NCBI GenBank assembly: GCA_021323945.1
Contig: JAJPKA010000018.1
Location: 619,529 to 683,528, forward strand
Origin: Pseudomonadota bacterium
Lineage (GTDB): Bacteria; Desulfobacterota; Binatia; Binatales; Binataceae
Direction: 5' to 3'
DNA: 64,000 bases
Every line of letters begins with the position of its first letter. Position 1 is the stretch's first letter. The notes beneath the pieces were generated by a model that made no database searches, was not told the DNA's origin, and was given only the letters and a program-made list of their open reading frames with translations. A program made the position numbers and the translations under genes. Below are positions 17,365 to 27,300 of this stretch, piece after piece.

Positions 17365-18675
17365 GTGTCATCCCCTCATTTTGATCCGCTGAATTCCTCT
17401 GCCCCACTCATCATCTACATCGACTACAAGAGCCCATACGCCTATCTGGCGAAAGATCCGACCTATGCGATCGAGGATGAGCTCGGTATTGAGGTCGACT
17501 GGCGCCCGTTTACGCTCGACATCCCGAGTTATTTGGGTTCGGCTCGTCTCAATGACAAGGGTGAGCTGGTGGAGAATCAGCGCACTCCGCGGCAATGGAG
17601 CGTGGTCAGATACAGCTACCGCGATGTGAGACGTTACGCGTCGATGCGCGGTTTAATTGCCCGAGGGACGACCAAGATTTGGGATTCTTCGCTCGCAGCC
17701 ATCGGCATGTTGTGGGCAAAGCAGCAAGGCCGGGCCGTGCTCCGTCAGTACTCAGATATCGTGTACGATCGCTTTTGGAAACGTGAGTTAAATATCGAAG
17801 ATGCATCGGTCATCGAAGCCGTTCTGCGCGAAGCAGGTGCCGAAACACTTGGATTCAAGGCTTATCTCGCCGGGGAGGGCCGTCTGCTTCATGACACCAT
17901 CCAGCAACTCGCATTCGACGCCGGTATTTTCGGAGTGCCCAGCTACGTGGTCGACGGTGAGTTGTTTTTCGGCAGAGAACATTTGCCGCGAATTCGCTGG
18001 ATTTTGACGGGACGCTCGGGACCGGCACCAGATGTGGCTTACGAATCAGAAGGTCAGCTGAGTGGAAAACCGGAAGGACCACTCTCAGTTGCGATCGATC
18101 TGAAAAGCCCAAGCGCTTACCTCGCGATAGCTCCAACGATCGCAGCTGCTGAACAGCTTCGAGTTGCTATTGAATGGCAGCCTCTGCTGGTCTCATCAAA
18201 GGAGCAAAGCGGCGCTTCAAGCAGCGAACGCGGGGCACGACATCGCCGAATGCGTGCCCAATATATCGAGCGTGACGTAATGCGATATGCTGCCGATCGT
18301 GGTCTCACGATGCGCGATTTTGCTCGTCAGCAGGACTCGACGCTGGCCGCAATTGCACTTTTGTGGATCCGCCGCGTCGCGGCTCCCCTCGCCAATAAGT
18401 TTGTGCAGCGAATTTTTGACGGTTACTGGAGGGAGGGACTCAATATCGAGGACGAAACTGCCATTTGCAGCTTACTCACCGAAGTCGGGGCCCCCGTCGC
18501 CGGCTTCCCCTCGTACGCAGGCGCAGAGGGGCGCGCCGAGTTGGACCATCTGCAAAGCGAATTAATTAATGCCGGCTTGTTCGAGGTGCCAACTTATATT
18601 TTCGGGGGCGAATTGTACGTGGGTCGCCAACATCTGCCTCTCCTCCGCAGACTGCTGTTTGAAAGGGCAAAGTAG
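17365..18675 (+). CDS. tandem DsbA-like (2-hydroxychromene-2-carboxylate isomerase family) fusion protein
   Basis: A 436-residue cytoplasmic protein made of two copies of a DsbA-like thioredoxin-fold module, each about 200 residues. Copy 1 opens IYIDYKSPYAYLA and ends FGVPSYVVDGELFFGREHLP. Copy 2 opens VAIDLKSPSAYLAIAPT and ends FEVPTYIFGGELYVGRQHLP. The 'D.KSP.AYLA' start and 'VP.Y...GE...GR.HLP' end match the HCCA isomerase/FrnE group, which uses glutathione rather than a CxxC pair; no CxxC is present. Most homologues have one module, so the fusion may form an internal dimer. The GTG start follows AAAGGAGG. The strong terminator lies about 90 bases upstream. The substrate is unknown, though gshB downstream makes glutathione use plausible. 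Confidence 0.8.
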   Translation: MSSPHFDPLNSSAPLIIYIDYKSPYAYLAKDPTYAIEDELGIEVDWRPFTLDIPSYLGSARLNDKGELVENQRTPRQWSVVRYSYRDVRRYASMRGLIARGTTKIWDSSLAAIGMLWAKQQGRAVLRQYSDIVYDRFWKRELNIEDASVIEAVLREAGAETLGFKAYLAGEGRLLHDTIQQLAFDAGIFGVPSYVVDGELFFGREHLPRIRWILTGRSGPAPDVAYESEGQLSGKPEGPLSVAIDLKSPSAYLAIAPTIAAAEQLRVAIEWQPLLVSSKEQSGASSSERGARHRRMRAQYIERDVMRYAADRGLTMRDFARQQDSTLAAIALLWIRRVAAPLANKFVQRIFDGYWREGLNIEDETAICSLLTEVGAPVAGFPSYAGAEGRAELDHLQSELINAGLFEVPTYIFGGELYVGRQHLPLLRRLLFERAK

Positions 18676-18738
18676 TATCTCTGCACCGCCAGAGCTCCAA
18701 GGCTCCGTCGCGTGCGCGGCTGGCAGGAGCAGCACGCT

Positions 18739-19704
18739 ATGTTTAAGGCACGAAGCTTTGACGTTCCCAGGGATAAGGCTCAACGTTCGCTGGATATGCC
18801 TCCAGCCGATGCACAATCCATCCAACGCAAAAGTTTCGTCGCGCTCGAATTTCGTGTGGTTCGAGGAAAAGAGGACGATGCCGCCGGGATTTTGATTGCC
18901 CATGGAGCACTTGGCTGCGAAGTCATCAGCATCAAGCGCCCTACCCCGGCCGGCAAGAAGCAAAAGCCCGAGCTTATCCTGCGCACCTATTTTGAGCGGA
19001 TCAGCGCTTCGACGATCGACCGGCTTACGAATCAACTGACCGCGGCTGGAATGATAGCTGGCGCCTCAGCACCAAGACCGCAAGCGGTAGTCGACCCAGG
19101 ATGGGCCACCATGTGGCAACAGCGCTTCACCCCAGTTCCGGTCGGCGAGCGTCTGCTCATCGTGCCGCCCTGGTACCGCAACAGGAATACAAAGCGGTTG
19201 CCAATCGTTATCCGACCAGGTCAAGCCTTCGGTACCGGCCATCATCCGTCAACCGCACTGACACTGAGAGCGATTGAGCGCCTCTGCACTGAGCAACGAA
19301 TAATCGACGCGCTCGATGTCGGGACTGGTTCGGGAATCCTGTCGATCGCGATGGTGAAACTCGGGGTGCCCAAGGTGATCGCGATCGATATCGACTCAGC
19401 CGCTCTCGTCAACGCCAAAGAGAATGCACAGCTCAATCGGGTCTCCGGCCGGATTCGCTTTTCAATGATGCCGCTCGCTAATCTGTCCGGCAGGTTCGGC
19501 CTGGTCGCGGCCAATATTCTGGGTCCGACCCTGATCGGCCTGGCCGCCGATCTGAAGCGGAAGCTTCGCCGCGGCGCTTACCTTGTGCTCGCTGGTATCT
19601 TGCAGCGCGAGGTTGATGCTGTCGTTCGGGTTTACCAGGATGATCTCGCCTGTGTCGACGTGCAACATCAAGGAGTTTGGGCCACTCTCGTTTTCCAGAA
19701 ATGA
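18739..19704 (+). CDS. prmA: ribosomal protein L11 methyltransferase
   Basis: PrmA trimethylates ribosomal protein L11. The family hallmark PGQAFGTGHHPST is present, followed by motif I DVGTGSGILSIAM and the acidic strand-2 end IAIDID. The catalytic-loop segment AANILGPTLIGLA replaces the usual NILA-type sequence without loss of the Asn. The protein is about 321 residues, slightly longer than typical because of a basic N-terminal extension. The ATG at 18739 follows AGGAG and is preferred to a GTG at 18712. Its stop overlaps the start of rsmE by four bases (ATGA), so the two RNA/ribosome modification genes are translationally coupled. Confidence 0.85.
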   Translation: MFKARSFDVPRDKAQRSLDMPPADAQSIQRKSFVALEFRVVRGKEDDAAGILIAHGALGCEVISIKRPTPAGKKQKPELILRTYFERISASTIDRLTNQLTAAGMIAGASAPRPQAVVDPGWATMWQQRFTPVPVGERLLIVPPWYRNRNTKRLPIVIRPGQAFGTGHHPSTALTLRAIERLCTEQRIIDALDVGTGSGILSIAMVKLGVPKVIAIDIDSAALVNAKENAQLNRVSGRIRFSMMPLANLSGRFGLVAANILGPTLIGLAADLKRKLRRGAYLVLAGILQREVDAVVRVYQDDLACVDVQHQGVWATLVFQK

Positions 19705-20471
19705 AAACTCCACCGCGCTTTGTGATCGGCGATGACGCCATTCACGGCAGAGGCGGGCGAATTGTGCAAGTTACCGGGCGTGAACTCCATCATATGCGCG
19801 ACGTACTGCGGCTGCCTGTCGGAGCAGACATCGTGCTGGTCTGCACGGCTGGAGGCGAATATCCCGGACGCATCATTGGCTATGGGACCGATGCTGCGAT
19901 TGTCAGGATCGCGCCAGCCCTGACGCAGCCGGCAACCGTCCTGCCGCGTCTGATTCTCGCGGCAGGAATACTAAAGACGGCGCGAATGAACATGCTTGTG
20001 GAAAAAGCCGCCGAATTGAACGCGGCCGAATTCTGGCCGCTAACATGCGCCCGCTCCGTGGTGCGCGAACCGAGCTCGGGTCGCCGAGAACGTTGGTGGC
20101 GGATTTCGCTGGCGGCTGTCAAACAGAGCCAAAGATCCGCCACGATGGAGGTCCACGACGCCGTTGACGTGATGACGATGCTCAAGCAAATACCCCATGC
20201 GGCGTTCCGCATCGTATGCCTACGCGGCGGAGCTCCCCTCGCCACAGTTCTGCAACCTCTGGGTGATGACCTGAAAGCCCCTCCTGCTATAGTTTTGGCC
20301 GTTGGCCCTGAGGGCGATTTCACAGATGAAGAGATCGCCGCGTTGCGCTCCGCAGGTTTCGTTGCCGCAGCACTCGGCCAAAACCGTCTGCGCAGCGAGA
20401 CGGCCGCTTTGGCAGCATTGAGCGTCACGGCCGCTTTTCTGGCCGCGCGGCAGGAGAGAAAGCCCGGCTAG
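19701..20471 (+). CDS. rsmE: 16S rRNA (uracil(1498)-N(3))-methyltransferase
   Basis: A SPOUT-class methyltransferase acting on U1498 of 16S rRNA. Recognisable motifs are ARMNMLVEKAAELNAAEFWP, RSVVREP, LAVGPEGDFTDEEIAAL and ALGQNRLRSETAALAAL; the last two form the trefoil knot that binds SAM. About 256 residues, the usual length. The ATG at 19701 overlaps the prmA stop, and an internal upstream ATG at 19677 lies inside prmA, so the overlap start is chosen. The prmA-rsmE pair is a common arrangement in many bacteria. Confidence 0.9.
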   Translation: MKTPPRFVIGDDAIHGRGGRIVQVTGRELHHMRDVLRLPVGADIVLVCTAGGEYPGRIIGYGTDAAIVRIAPALTQPATVLPRLILAAGILKTARMNMLVEKAAELNAAEFWPLTCARSVVREPSSGRRERWWRISLAAVKQSQRSATMEVHDAVDVMTMLKQIPHAAFRIVCLRGGAPLATVLQPLGDDLKAPPAIVLAVGPEGDFTDEEIAALRSAGFVAAALGQNRLRSETAALAALSVTAAFLAARQERKPG

Positions 20472-20614
20472 CTGCGCTTAACCATCATACGGCAGTCGAG
20501 CCTGCGAGGAGTCGAGCGCGTTTGCGCAACCAATACCCTGAGCTGACAAGTTTGTGACAGTCAAAGCCATTGATTTCCAAAGCCTGAAGACGGGTCGAAA
20601 CGAAATTGAAGCCG

Positions 20615-21565
20615 GTGAAAAAAAGGTTTGCCTTTGTGATGGATCCGCTGGAGAACGTGCTGCCCGACAAAGACACCACGTTCGCTTTCATGCTGGAGTC
20701 CCTCGCCCGTGGGCACGAGCTCTATCATCTCGGGCTCAAGGATCTTTTTACCCTTAATAACCGGGTATTTGGGCGGGCTCGACGATGCCTGGTCATGCGC
20801 GAGACGCCCCACTTTCGTTTCCTGGACAGTGGCGTCGACTACCCGCTTGAAGATTTTTCGGCGATCTTCATGCGTAAGGACCCGCCGGCTGACGCCGCCT
20901 ATCTGTATGCGACGATGTTGCTAAGTCTTACCGATCGTCGGTGCACGTTCATCCTTAATGAGCCCGCCGGGCTGCGCGAAGCGAACGAAAAGCTCTATTC
21001 ACTGAATTTCCCTGAAGCCATTCCTCCAACCATCGTCACCTACGAAATAGCCCGGCTCAAACAATTCATGGCCGAACAAGGTGGGGAAATGATCGTCAAG
21101 CCGCTGGACGGACATGGTGGCGAGGGAGTGTTCCATGCTCATAGCGGTGACCGCAATTTGAATGCAATTCTCGAAACTGTGACGCATTTCGAGACCCGCC
21201 CTATTATGGCTCAGCGCTACCTCCCTGAGATACGTCATGGTGATAAGCGCTTATTGGTCCTCAATGGCGAGCCGCTGGGTTGCACGTTACGGGTGCCGCG
21301 TGACGACGAGCATCGCGGCAACATCCATGTCGGCGGCAATTGCGTCAAGGCCGAGATTACTGAACGCGATCGCGAAATTTGCCGGATTTTGAAACCGCGT
21401 CTGGAACGCGATGGGCTCTATTTCGTCGGACTGGACATTATCGGCAGCTATCTTACCGAGGTGAACGTCACTAGTCCGACCGGTATTCAGGAAATCGACC
21501 GCCTCAATGGAGTCAACCTCGAAGCCAAGGTCATTGATTTTGTCGAATCTAGGGTGCCGCGATAG
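20615..21565 (+). CDS. gshB: glutathione synthetase
   Basis: The ATP-grasp enzyme that joins gamma-glutamylcysteine and glycine. The N-terminal FVMDPLENVLPDKDTTFAFM matches prokaryotic GshB. Further motifs are FMRKDPPADAAYLYAT, NEPAGLREANEKLY, IVKPLDGHGGEGVF (the ATP-grasp lid), RLLVLNGEPLG and FVGLDIIGSYLTEVNVTSPTG, which carries the Mg-binding Asn and Glu. A GTG start at 20615 gives the length of the E. coli enzyme; a TTG at 20606 is the alternative, and neither has a strong ribosome site. No gshA is visible in the window. It fits with the GFA and HCCA-type proteins nearby that may use glutathione. Confidence 0.9.
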   Translation: MKKRFAFVMDPLENVLPDKDTTFAFMLESLARGHELYHLGLKDLFTLNNRVFGRARRCLVMRETPHFRFLDSGVDYPLEDFSAIFMRKDPPADAAYLYATMLLSLTDRRCTFILNEPAGLREANEKLYSLNFPEAIPPTIVTYEIARLKQFMAEQGGEMIVKPLDGHGGEGVFHAHSGDRNLNAILETVTHFETRPIMAQRYLPEIRHGDKRLLVLNGEPLGCTLRVPRDDEHRGNIHVGGNCVKAEITERDREICRILKPRLERDGLYFVGLDIIGSYLTEVNVTSPTGIQEIDRLNGVNLEAKVIDFVESRVPR

Positions 21566-21946
21566 CTCGACAAGTCAGCAGAGGTCCTATTCCAGGACCG
21601 TCGCGATTACTGGAATCCGAAGTCCATCGCATCCCTGACGCATCAGCTGGCCAAGTGCGCCGACTTCCACAATCGCCACCGCTACTGCTGCGGAGTCATA
21701 AATCAGTTCAGGCTCCGTGAAGCCTGTCCTCTGAGCGCGTCCTCGTGAACAGGATCCGGCAGTTTGGCGCCGGCACCAGCCTCGCCATTGAGGAATTTTG
21801 CCCCATCAACTGTTGTGACCGTGGAAAAATCGAACAAATGATCGATTTCACGCGCCGAAGATGCAGCGATTCTCAATCAGGCGATTTTGGTACAGCTCGT
21901 GCGGAGCCAACCGCGAACACTTCAGTTTGGAAAACGGCTTTGTTGG
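21566..21946. other. intergenic region upstream of the Czc-type operon
   Basis: Holds a six-base-pair hairpin just after gshB (GGTCCT/AGGACC, 21583-21599) and another at about 21710-21727 (CAGGCT/AGCCTG). Neither has a T run. No sigma-54 GG-N10-GC element could be assigned with confidence, although the downstream regulator is a sigma-54 activator. Confidence 0.4.
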
Positions 21947-23203
21947 ATGAAGTCAGCTGGGCGGAGGATCCAATTCTTCTGGGTAGTGCCGTGCGCTTTC
22001 GGATTGCTGCTTACCCTCCCATCCACGCTACTCGCAGAGGAAATAACCCTCGATCAGGCAGTTGCGATCGCGGTTGAGAAAAACCCCGACCTCGCGGCAG
22101 TGCGCAACGAACTTCTCCTCGCTCGCAGCGAGGTGCAGCGTGCCAACTACGTAAGCCAGTTTAATCCCGAGTTGCTGAGCGAAGGCAACTATCGCGATCG
22201 TGCCGGCCATTCAAGCTCACAGGAGTGGCGCGGCCGGTTACTCCAACAATTGGAGATCTTTGGTCAGCCAGCGCTGCGGCGCCGGTCGGCGGCTTTCGGC
22301 TACCAAACTGCCCAGGCCAATGTCGCCAACCAGATTAGGCTGCTCACCGCGGTTGTGCGAATGACTTTTTTTGAAGCAGTCCGCGAGCGGCGTCGGAGCG
22401 CATTGCTGGAGGAGGTCGAAGCGCTCGATCATCGATTGGTCGATGCCGCGCGAGCTCGTTTTGAGGCTGGCGAAATAGGGCAAATCGATCTCAACCTAAG
22501 TCGCGTGCGTTACGGTGAGAGCCGGCGCGCCCGGATCGAAGCAATGGAGGCTTATCGCCTCCGGCGTTCGAGTCTTGGCCGTTTGCTCGGCAATGCCGTG
22601 GGCCCCGAACCCGAACCAGCCGGCGACCTCGAGGTTGCGCCGTTGAAAGCCAATCTTGACACTTTACTTGCCGCGGCACGGATTCATCGGCCGGATCTGC
22701 AAGCTGCTCTGAGCGAAATTTCCCGGCTCCGCACCGAGGCACAGTTAAATCGAAGACTGACTTTGCCCAATCCGACGGTTGGTCCTTTTTTCGGCCACGA
22801 GCAATCGAACGAGCGATTTATCGGTTTCGCCGTTGGATTCTCGTTGCCCCTCTTTAATCGCAGACAGGCAGAAACGACTGCGATTCAAGCTCGTCTGAAC
22901 CAGGCACAACAGACGCTGCGGGCAACTGAATTGAACATCGATCATGAAGTGCGCGACGCCTACAGCCGCTTTCTTGCCGCCGAGCAGGAACTACGTGCCA
23001 GTAGAGAGGACGTGGTCGTCCCGGCACGTGACAGCCTCGGCCTGCTCGAGGATGCCTTCAAGGCCGGCAAACTTGATCTGTTGAGCGTTTCAGTCGCAGA
23101 GCGCCAAGCCTTTGAAGCGCGAATAGGTTATCTCGATGCCTGGTTCAACCTGATGTCGGCCAAGGTAGCGCTTGAGCTGGCAGTGGGTGGGGAGTCATGG
23201 TGA
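21947..23203 (+). CDS. czcC: TolC-family outer-membrane channel, CzcC-like
   Basis: The outer-membrane component of a heavy-metal RND exporter, 418 residues. A signal peptide (FFWVVPCAFGLLLTLPSTLLA) precedes EEITLDQAVAIAVEKNPDLAAVRNE, the standard first TolC repeat. The second repeat begins near AARIHRPDLQAALSEISR, and the tail AFKAGKLDLLSVSVAERQAFEARIGYLDAWFNL is typical of CzcC/CusC relatives. The ATG at 21947 places the signal peptide at the N-terminus; the frame is open further upstream but without a ribosome site. The gene overlaps the adaptor gene by seven bases, and the three genes form an operon. Confidence 0.85.
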   Translation: MKSAGRRIQFFWVVPCAFGLLLTLPSTLLAEEITLDQAVAIAVEKNPDLAAVRNELLLARSEVQRANYVSQFNPELLSEGNYRDRAGHSSSQEWRGRLLQQLEIFGQPALRRRSAAFGYQTAQANVANQIRLLTAVVRMTFFEAVRERRRSALLEEVEALDHRLVDAARARFEAGEIGQIDLNLSRVRYGESRRARIEAMEAYRLRRSSLGRLLGNAVGPEPEPAGDLEVAPLKANLDTLLAAARIHRPDLQAALSEISRLRTEAQLNRRLTLPNPTVGPFFGHEQSNERFIGFAVGFSLPLFNRRQAETTAIQARLNQAQQTLRATELNIDHEVRDAYSRFLAAEQELRASREDVVVPARDSLGLLEDAFKAGKLDLLSVSVAERQAFEARIGYLDAWFNLMSAKVALELAVGGESW

Positions 23204-24342
23204 GAACTCTTTGCTGTTTGATTCTGTTGGCTGCCTCCCCGCTGCTGGCCAGCGTCTCAGTCGCAGCTCAGCCTCCGCCTCAATTCATACACGTCAAGAG
23301 CTCGTCAAAGGTCTTGCGTGACCTGGTCTTGGCGCCGGTTATCCGAAAGCCGGTGACCGCACGCGTCACAGCGACCGCCATAGTTGAGCCCGATGCTGCT
23401 GCAGTCGCTCAAATAACCAGTCAGATCCCAGCGCGTGTCGTACGACTAGTCGCGGAGCTTGGTCAGGCTGTTCGCCCCGGGGAGCCGCTGGTCATTCTAA
23501 GCAGTATCGAACTCGGTCAAGCCAAGACCGAGTATCTAAAGGCCCGTTCGCTGGAGGCGATCACCAATCAACATCTCCAGCGAGAAGAGGCGCTCTTCGC
23601 CAAGAAAATCACGCCAATGAAAGATCTGCTCGAGGCTCGAGCACAACATGACACTGCGCTAGCGGAATACCAAACCGCGCGAGAGAGACTTCGCCTGCTG
23701 ATACCGGCCTCGCAGATCAACCATCTCCAATGGTCCCGCAACGGCGAACCACTGTCAGATTTTGCACTGACCTCGCCGATCGCGGGCACGCTGGTCAAAC
23801 GCGACCTCTCAATTGGAGCCATGATCGATCGCGACCGTCCCCCTCCCCTCGAAGTGATTAATCTCGAGCGGGTCTGGGTCATTGCCAATGTTTTCGAGCA
23901 CGACCTCGGGCGTATCAAAACCGGCGATCAGGCCGACGTTACCGTCGTTGCCTACGGCGATCGGGTCTTTTCGGGGCAAATTACTTATATTGGCGACGAG
24001 GTTGATCGCACCACTCGCGCAGTCCGAACTCGAATCGAGGTACCTAATCCAGAACACCTGCTGAAGCCCGGAATGTTTGCTAAAGCCGCGATCGCCGCCC
24101 GCAACTCGCGCGAGGTGGTCGTCGCTCCCGAGTCGGCGATCTATCGGGTTAACGGCCATCCAGTCGTGTTTCGCGCCGCGGGCAATGACGGATTTGAGGT
24201 CCGGCCGGTCGAGCTGGGCCGCCGGGGAAACGGCGAAGTTGAGATTGTCGCGGGCCTGGAGGCCGGTGACAGGGTGGTCGCGAAAGGAGGACTCGAGCTC
24301 AAAAGTCTCATCTCAAACAGCGCCGCCAACCAGGAGCGTTGA
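23197..24342 (+). CDS. czcB: periplasmic adaptor subunit of heavy-metal RND efflux, CzcB-like
   Basis: A 381-residue membrane-fusion protein. The N-terminal signal segment (LCCLILLAASPLLASVSVAA) is followed by a first beta-barrel strand, the lipoyl half VVRLVAELGQAVRPGEPLVIL, a short helical hairpin (residues about 105-165), the second lipoyl half LTSPIAGTLVKRDLSIGAMI, and the barrel/membrane-proximal part RTRIEVPNPEHLLKPGMFAKA. These are in the usual MFP order. No His-rich metal-binding extension is seen. The start overlaps the czcC stop; GTG three bases later is an alternative. It bridges the inner-membrane pump and the outer channel. Confidence 0.85.
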   Translation: MVRTLCCLILLAASPLLASVSVAAQPPPQFIHVKSSSKVLRDLVLAPVIRKPVTARVTATAIVEPDAAAVAQITSQIPARVVRLVAELGQAVRPGEPLVILSSIELGQAKTEYLKARSLEAITNQHLQREEALFAKKITPMKDLLEARAQHDTALAEYQTARERLRLLIPASQINHLQWSRNGEPLSDFALTSPIAGTLVKRDLSIGAMIDRDRPPPLEVINLERVWVIANVFEHDLGRIKTGDQADVTVVAYGDRVFSGQITYIGDEVDRTTRAVRTRIEVPNPEHLLKPGMFAKAAIAARNSREVVVAPESAIYRVNGHPVVFRAAGNDGFEVRPVELGRRGNGEVEIVAGLEAGDRVVAKGGLELKSLISNSAANQER

Positions 24343-24386
24343 AAGGGCACTGAGCAATTTGACTGGTTGGTGAGGACAGCGTAAGC

Positions 24387-27300
24387 ATGGCGGCCAAAAT
24401 TTTCGACGCAGCGCTGCAAAACCGCTTGATGACGTTCATCCTGATCGTCGTGTTTGTCGCGCTCGGGCTGCGCGCGATGGTGCAGCTGCCGATCGACGCC
24501 TCGCCCGATGTCACCCCCAATGTAGTTCAGATAGTTACTGACGCGCCCGGCCTTGGTGCCGCCGAAGTCGAGAACCTCATCACTTTTCCAATCGAGGTCG
24601 CTATGCGTGGACTGCCCGGCATCAAGGAGATTCGCTCGGTCTCCCGCTTCGGGCTCTCATCCGTTCAAGTTTATTTTCGCGAGCAACTCGACACTTATTT
24701 TGTGCGCCGACTGGTAATGGAACGCTTACCGGAGGCTGCCGCGACTATTCCTCCTGGTTACGGACCGCCACAGATGACTCCAGTTTCGACCGGGCTCGGT
24801 GAGATTTTTCAATTCGAGGTCTTGGATCCGCACCGCTCGCCGATGGAGTTGCGTTCATTGCTCGACTGGCGCATTGCTCCCCGCCTCAAAGAGGTCCCCG
24901 GTGTCGTCGAGATCAACAGTTTCGGCGGTGAGCTCAAGACCTACGAAGTAGAGCTGCGCCCGGAAGCGCTGGTCGCTTACAAACTCACACTGGCCGAAGT
25001 ATTCCATGCGCTACAGAAAAATAACCTCAGCGCCGGCGGCGGTTACATCGTCCATAATGGCGAGCAGGAGGTGATCCGCGGTGCTGGCCTCGTCACCAAT
25101 CTGACAGACATTGGCAACATTGTCGTCGCTACTCGAAATGAAGTTCCCGTTTATATTCGCAATCTCGGCAGGGTCACCTTTGCACCGATGTTGCGGCAGG
25201 GAGCGGTGACACGTGACGGCAAAGGTGAAACCGTCGCCGGGATTGTAATGCTACTGATTGGTGAAAACTCGCGCACGGTTGTTGACCAGGTCAAGGCCAA
25301 GCTTCGCGAGATTGAACCGACTTTGCCGAAAGGTGTGAAAATTGTTCCCTACTATGATCGTGCCGAACTGATTCGGCGCACGATCAACACTGTTGCTCAC
25401 AATTTGGCCGAGGGCGCAATTCTGGTTTCGCTACTGCTTTTTGTCTTTCTCGGCGACTTTCGCGCCGCCCTAATCGTCGCTTCCGTCATCCCGCTATCGA
25501 TGCTGGCCGCCTTCATCGGCATGAATTGGATGGGCGTATCAGGCAATCTGATGAGCCTGGGGGCAATCGATTTCGGCCTGATCGTCGACGGCTCGGTAGT
25601 GATGATCGAGAATATATGTCATCACCTGGCGCATGATCCTCAAACCAAGCGCTCGATGGTCCGTCAGGTATTTGAAGCAGGACATGAGGTTCTACGGCCT
25701 ATCGTTTTTGCCATCGGCATCATCATCGTGGTTTATCTGCCTATCCTCAGTTTCCAGGAGGTCGAGGGCAAGATGTTTCGTCCAATGGCCTTAACGGTCA
25801 TCTTTGCGTTGTGCGGCTCTTTGCTCTTCGCCCTCACCTACGTCCCGGTAATGGCGTCAGTCTTTCTGAAGCAGGGTGTTGCGCAGGAGCCCTGGATCGT
25901 GCGCCAATGCAGTCGAATTCATGAACGGCTGCGCCAGCTTACAATGACCTGGCCCCGAGCGGTCGTACTCGTCACCGCGGCGATACTTGCTGTCAGTCTG
26001 ATCGCAGCGCCTTTTCTGGGCAGTGAGTTCATACCGACTTTGGATGAGGGCACGGTTAATCTCGACGTAATGCAGACACCGAGCATTTCCCTGGAAGAGG
26101 CCATTGCCAATTCCACTGAGGCCGAAAAGGCGCTGCTCGAATTGCCTGAAGTAACCCGAGTGGTCAGTAGAATCGGCCGTCCGGAAATCGCTACGGCGCC
26201 AAACGGGCCGGATGAGAGCGATGTCTATGTCTTCCTCAAACCGCGAGCACAATGGCAGGTTAAGAGCAAGGAGCAACTGATCGAGCAGATCGACCAAAAG
26301 CTGCGCGAGCGTGTGCCCGGGATGAGCGTCGCCTTTTCGCAGCCAATAGAGGCTCGCATTAATGACATGATCTCCGGCATCAAGGGCGACGTCGCAATCC
26401 ACATCTATGGTGACAAGCTCGACCGCATGATGGCGCTGGGTACCAGGATAATGCAGATTCTGGGCTCGTTGCCCGGCGCCGCCGACGTCAAAATGATCCC
26501 CCGCAGCGGGCTTACCTCGGTCAACATCGAGATAGATCGCGGCGCAGTAGCGAGATATGGCATCAATGCCTCTGATGTGCTGGACGCCATTGAGACCATC
26601 GGCGGTCACGTGGTCGGCCAGGTGGTTGAGGGTCAGGCTCGCTATCCGCTCCAGGTCCGCTTCGAAGAGACTGCGCGGCAGAATCTCGATCAGCTGCAAA
26701 ATATCAGTGTGGCTTCACCGGCCGGCGCTCTCATCCCACTCGCACAACTCGCGAAGATCAGCGTAACCGAAGGTCCAGTCGCCATTTGGCGTAACAATCT
26801 CAGTCGGCGCGTGACGGTTGCCGCGAACGTGCGCGGCACCGATTTGGGCAGTTTTGTGGCGGCGGCCAGGTCTGCGCTCGCGAAGCAGGTGCAACTGCCG
26901 CAGGGATGGTGGCTGGAATGGGGTGGCCAATACGAAAATCTTGAGCGCGCCTGGAACCGGCTGATGCTGCTCGTTCCGGCCGCCCTCCTTTTAATCCTGG
27001 TGTTGCTTTACAATACGTTCTCGTCGATGCGCCTGGCACTGCTTATCTTTGGTAATGTGCTGTCAGGGGCAAGTGGAGGGATCTTCGCGCTCTTGCTTCG
27101 CGGCTTGACGTTCTCGATTACCGCGGGAGTGGGTTTCATTACGTTGTTCGGCGTGTCGGTGCTTAACGGCGTGGTACTGGTGTCCGAGATCAATCGACTC
27201 TGGGAGGCCGGCGCCAATATCGATGAGGCAATCGGGTCCGCTTCGCGCTACCGTCTGCGACCTATTCTAATGGCCTCGCTCGTGGCGCTGTTCGGCTTCA

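Noticed and set aside
25857..26699. A 280-residue open frame on the minus strand inside czcA
   Set aside because: Antisense to conserved porter-domain coding sequence, no ribosome site and no motif; a product of GC-rich codon usage.
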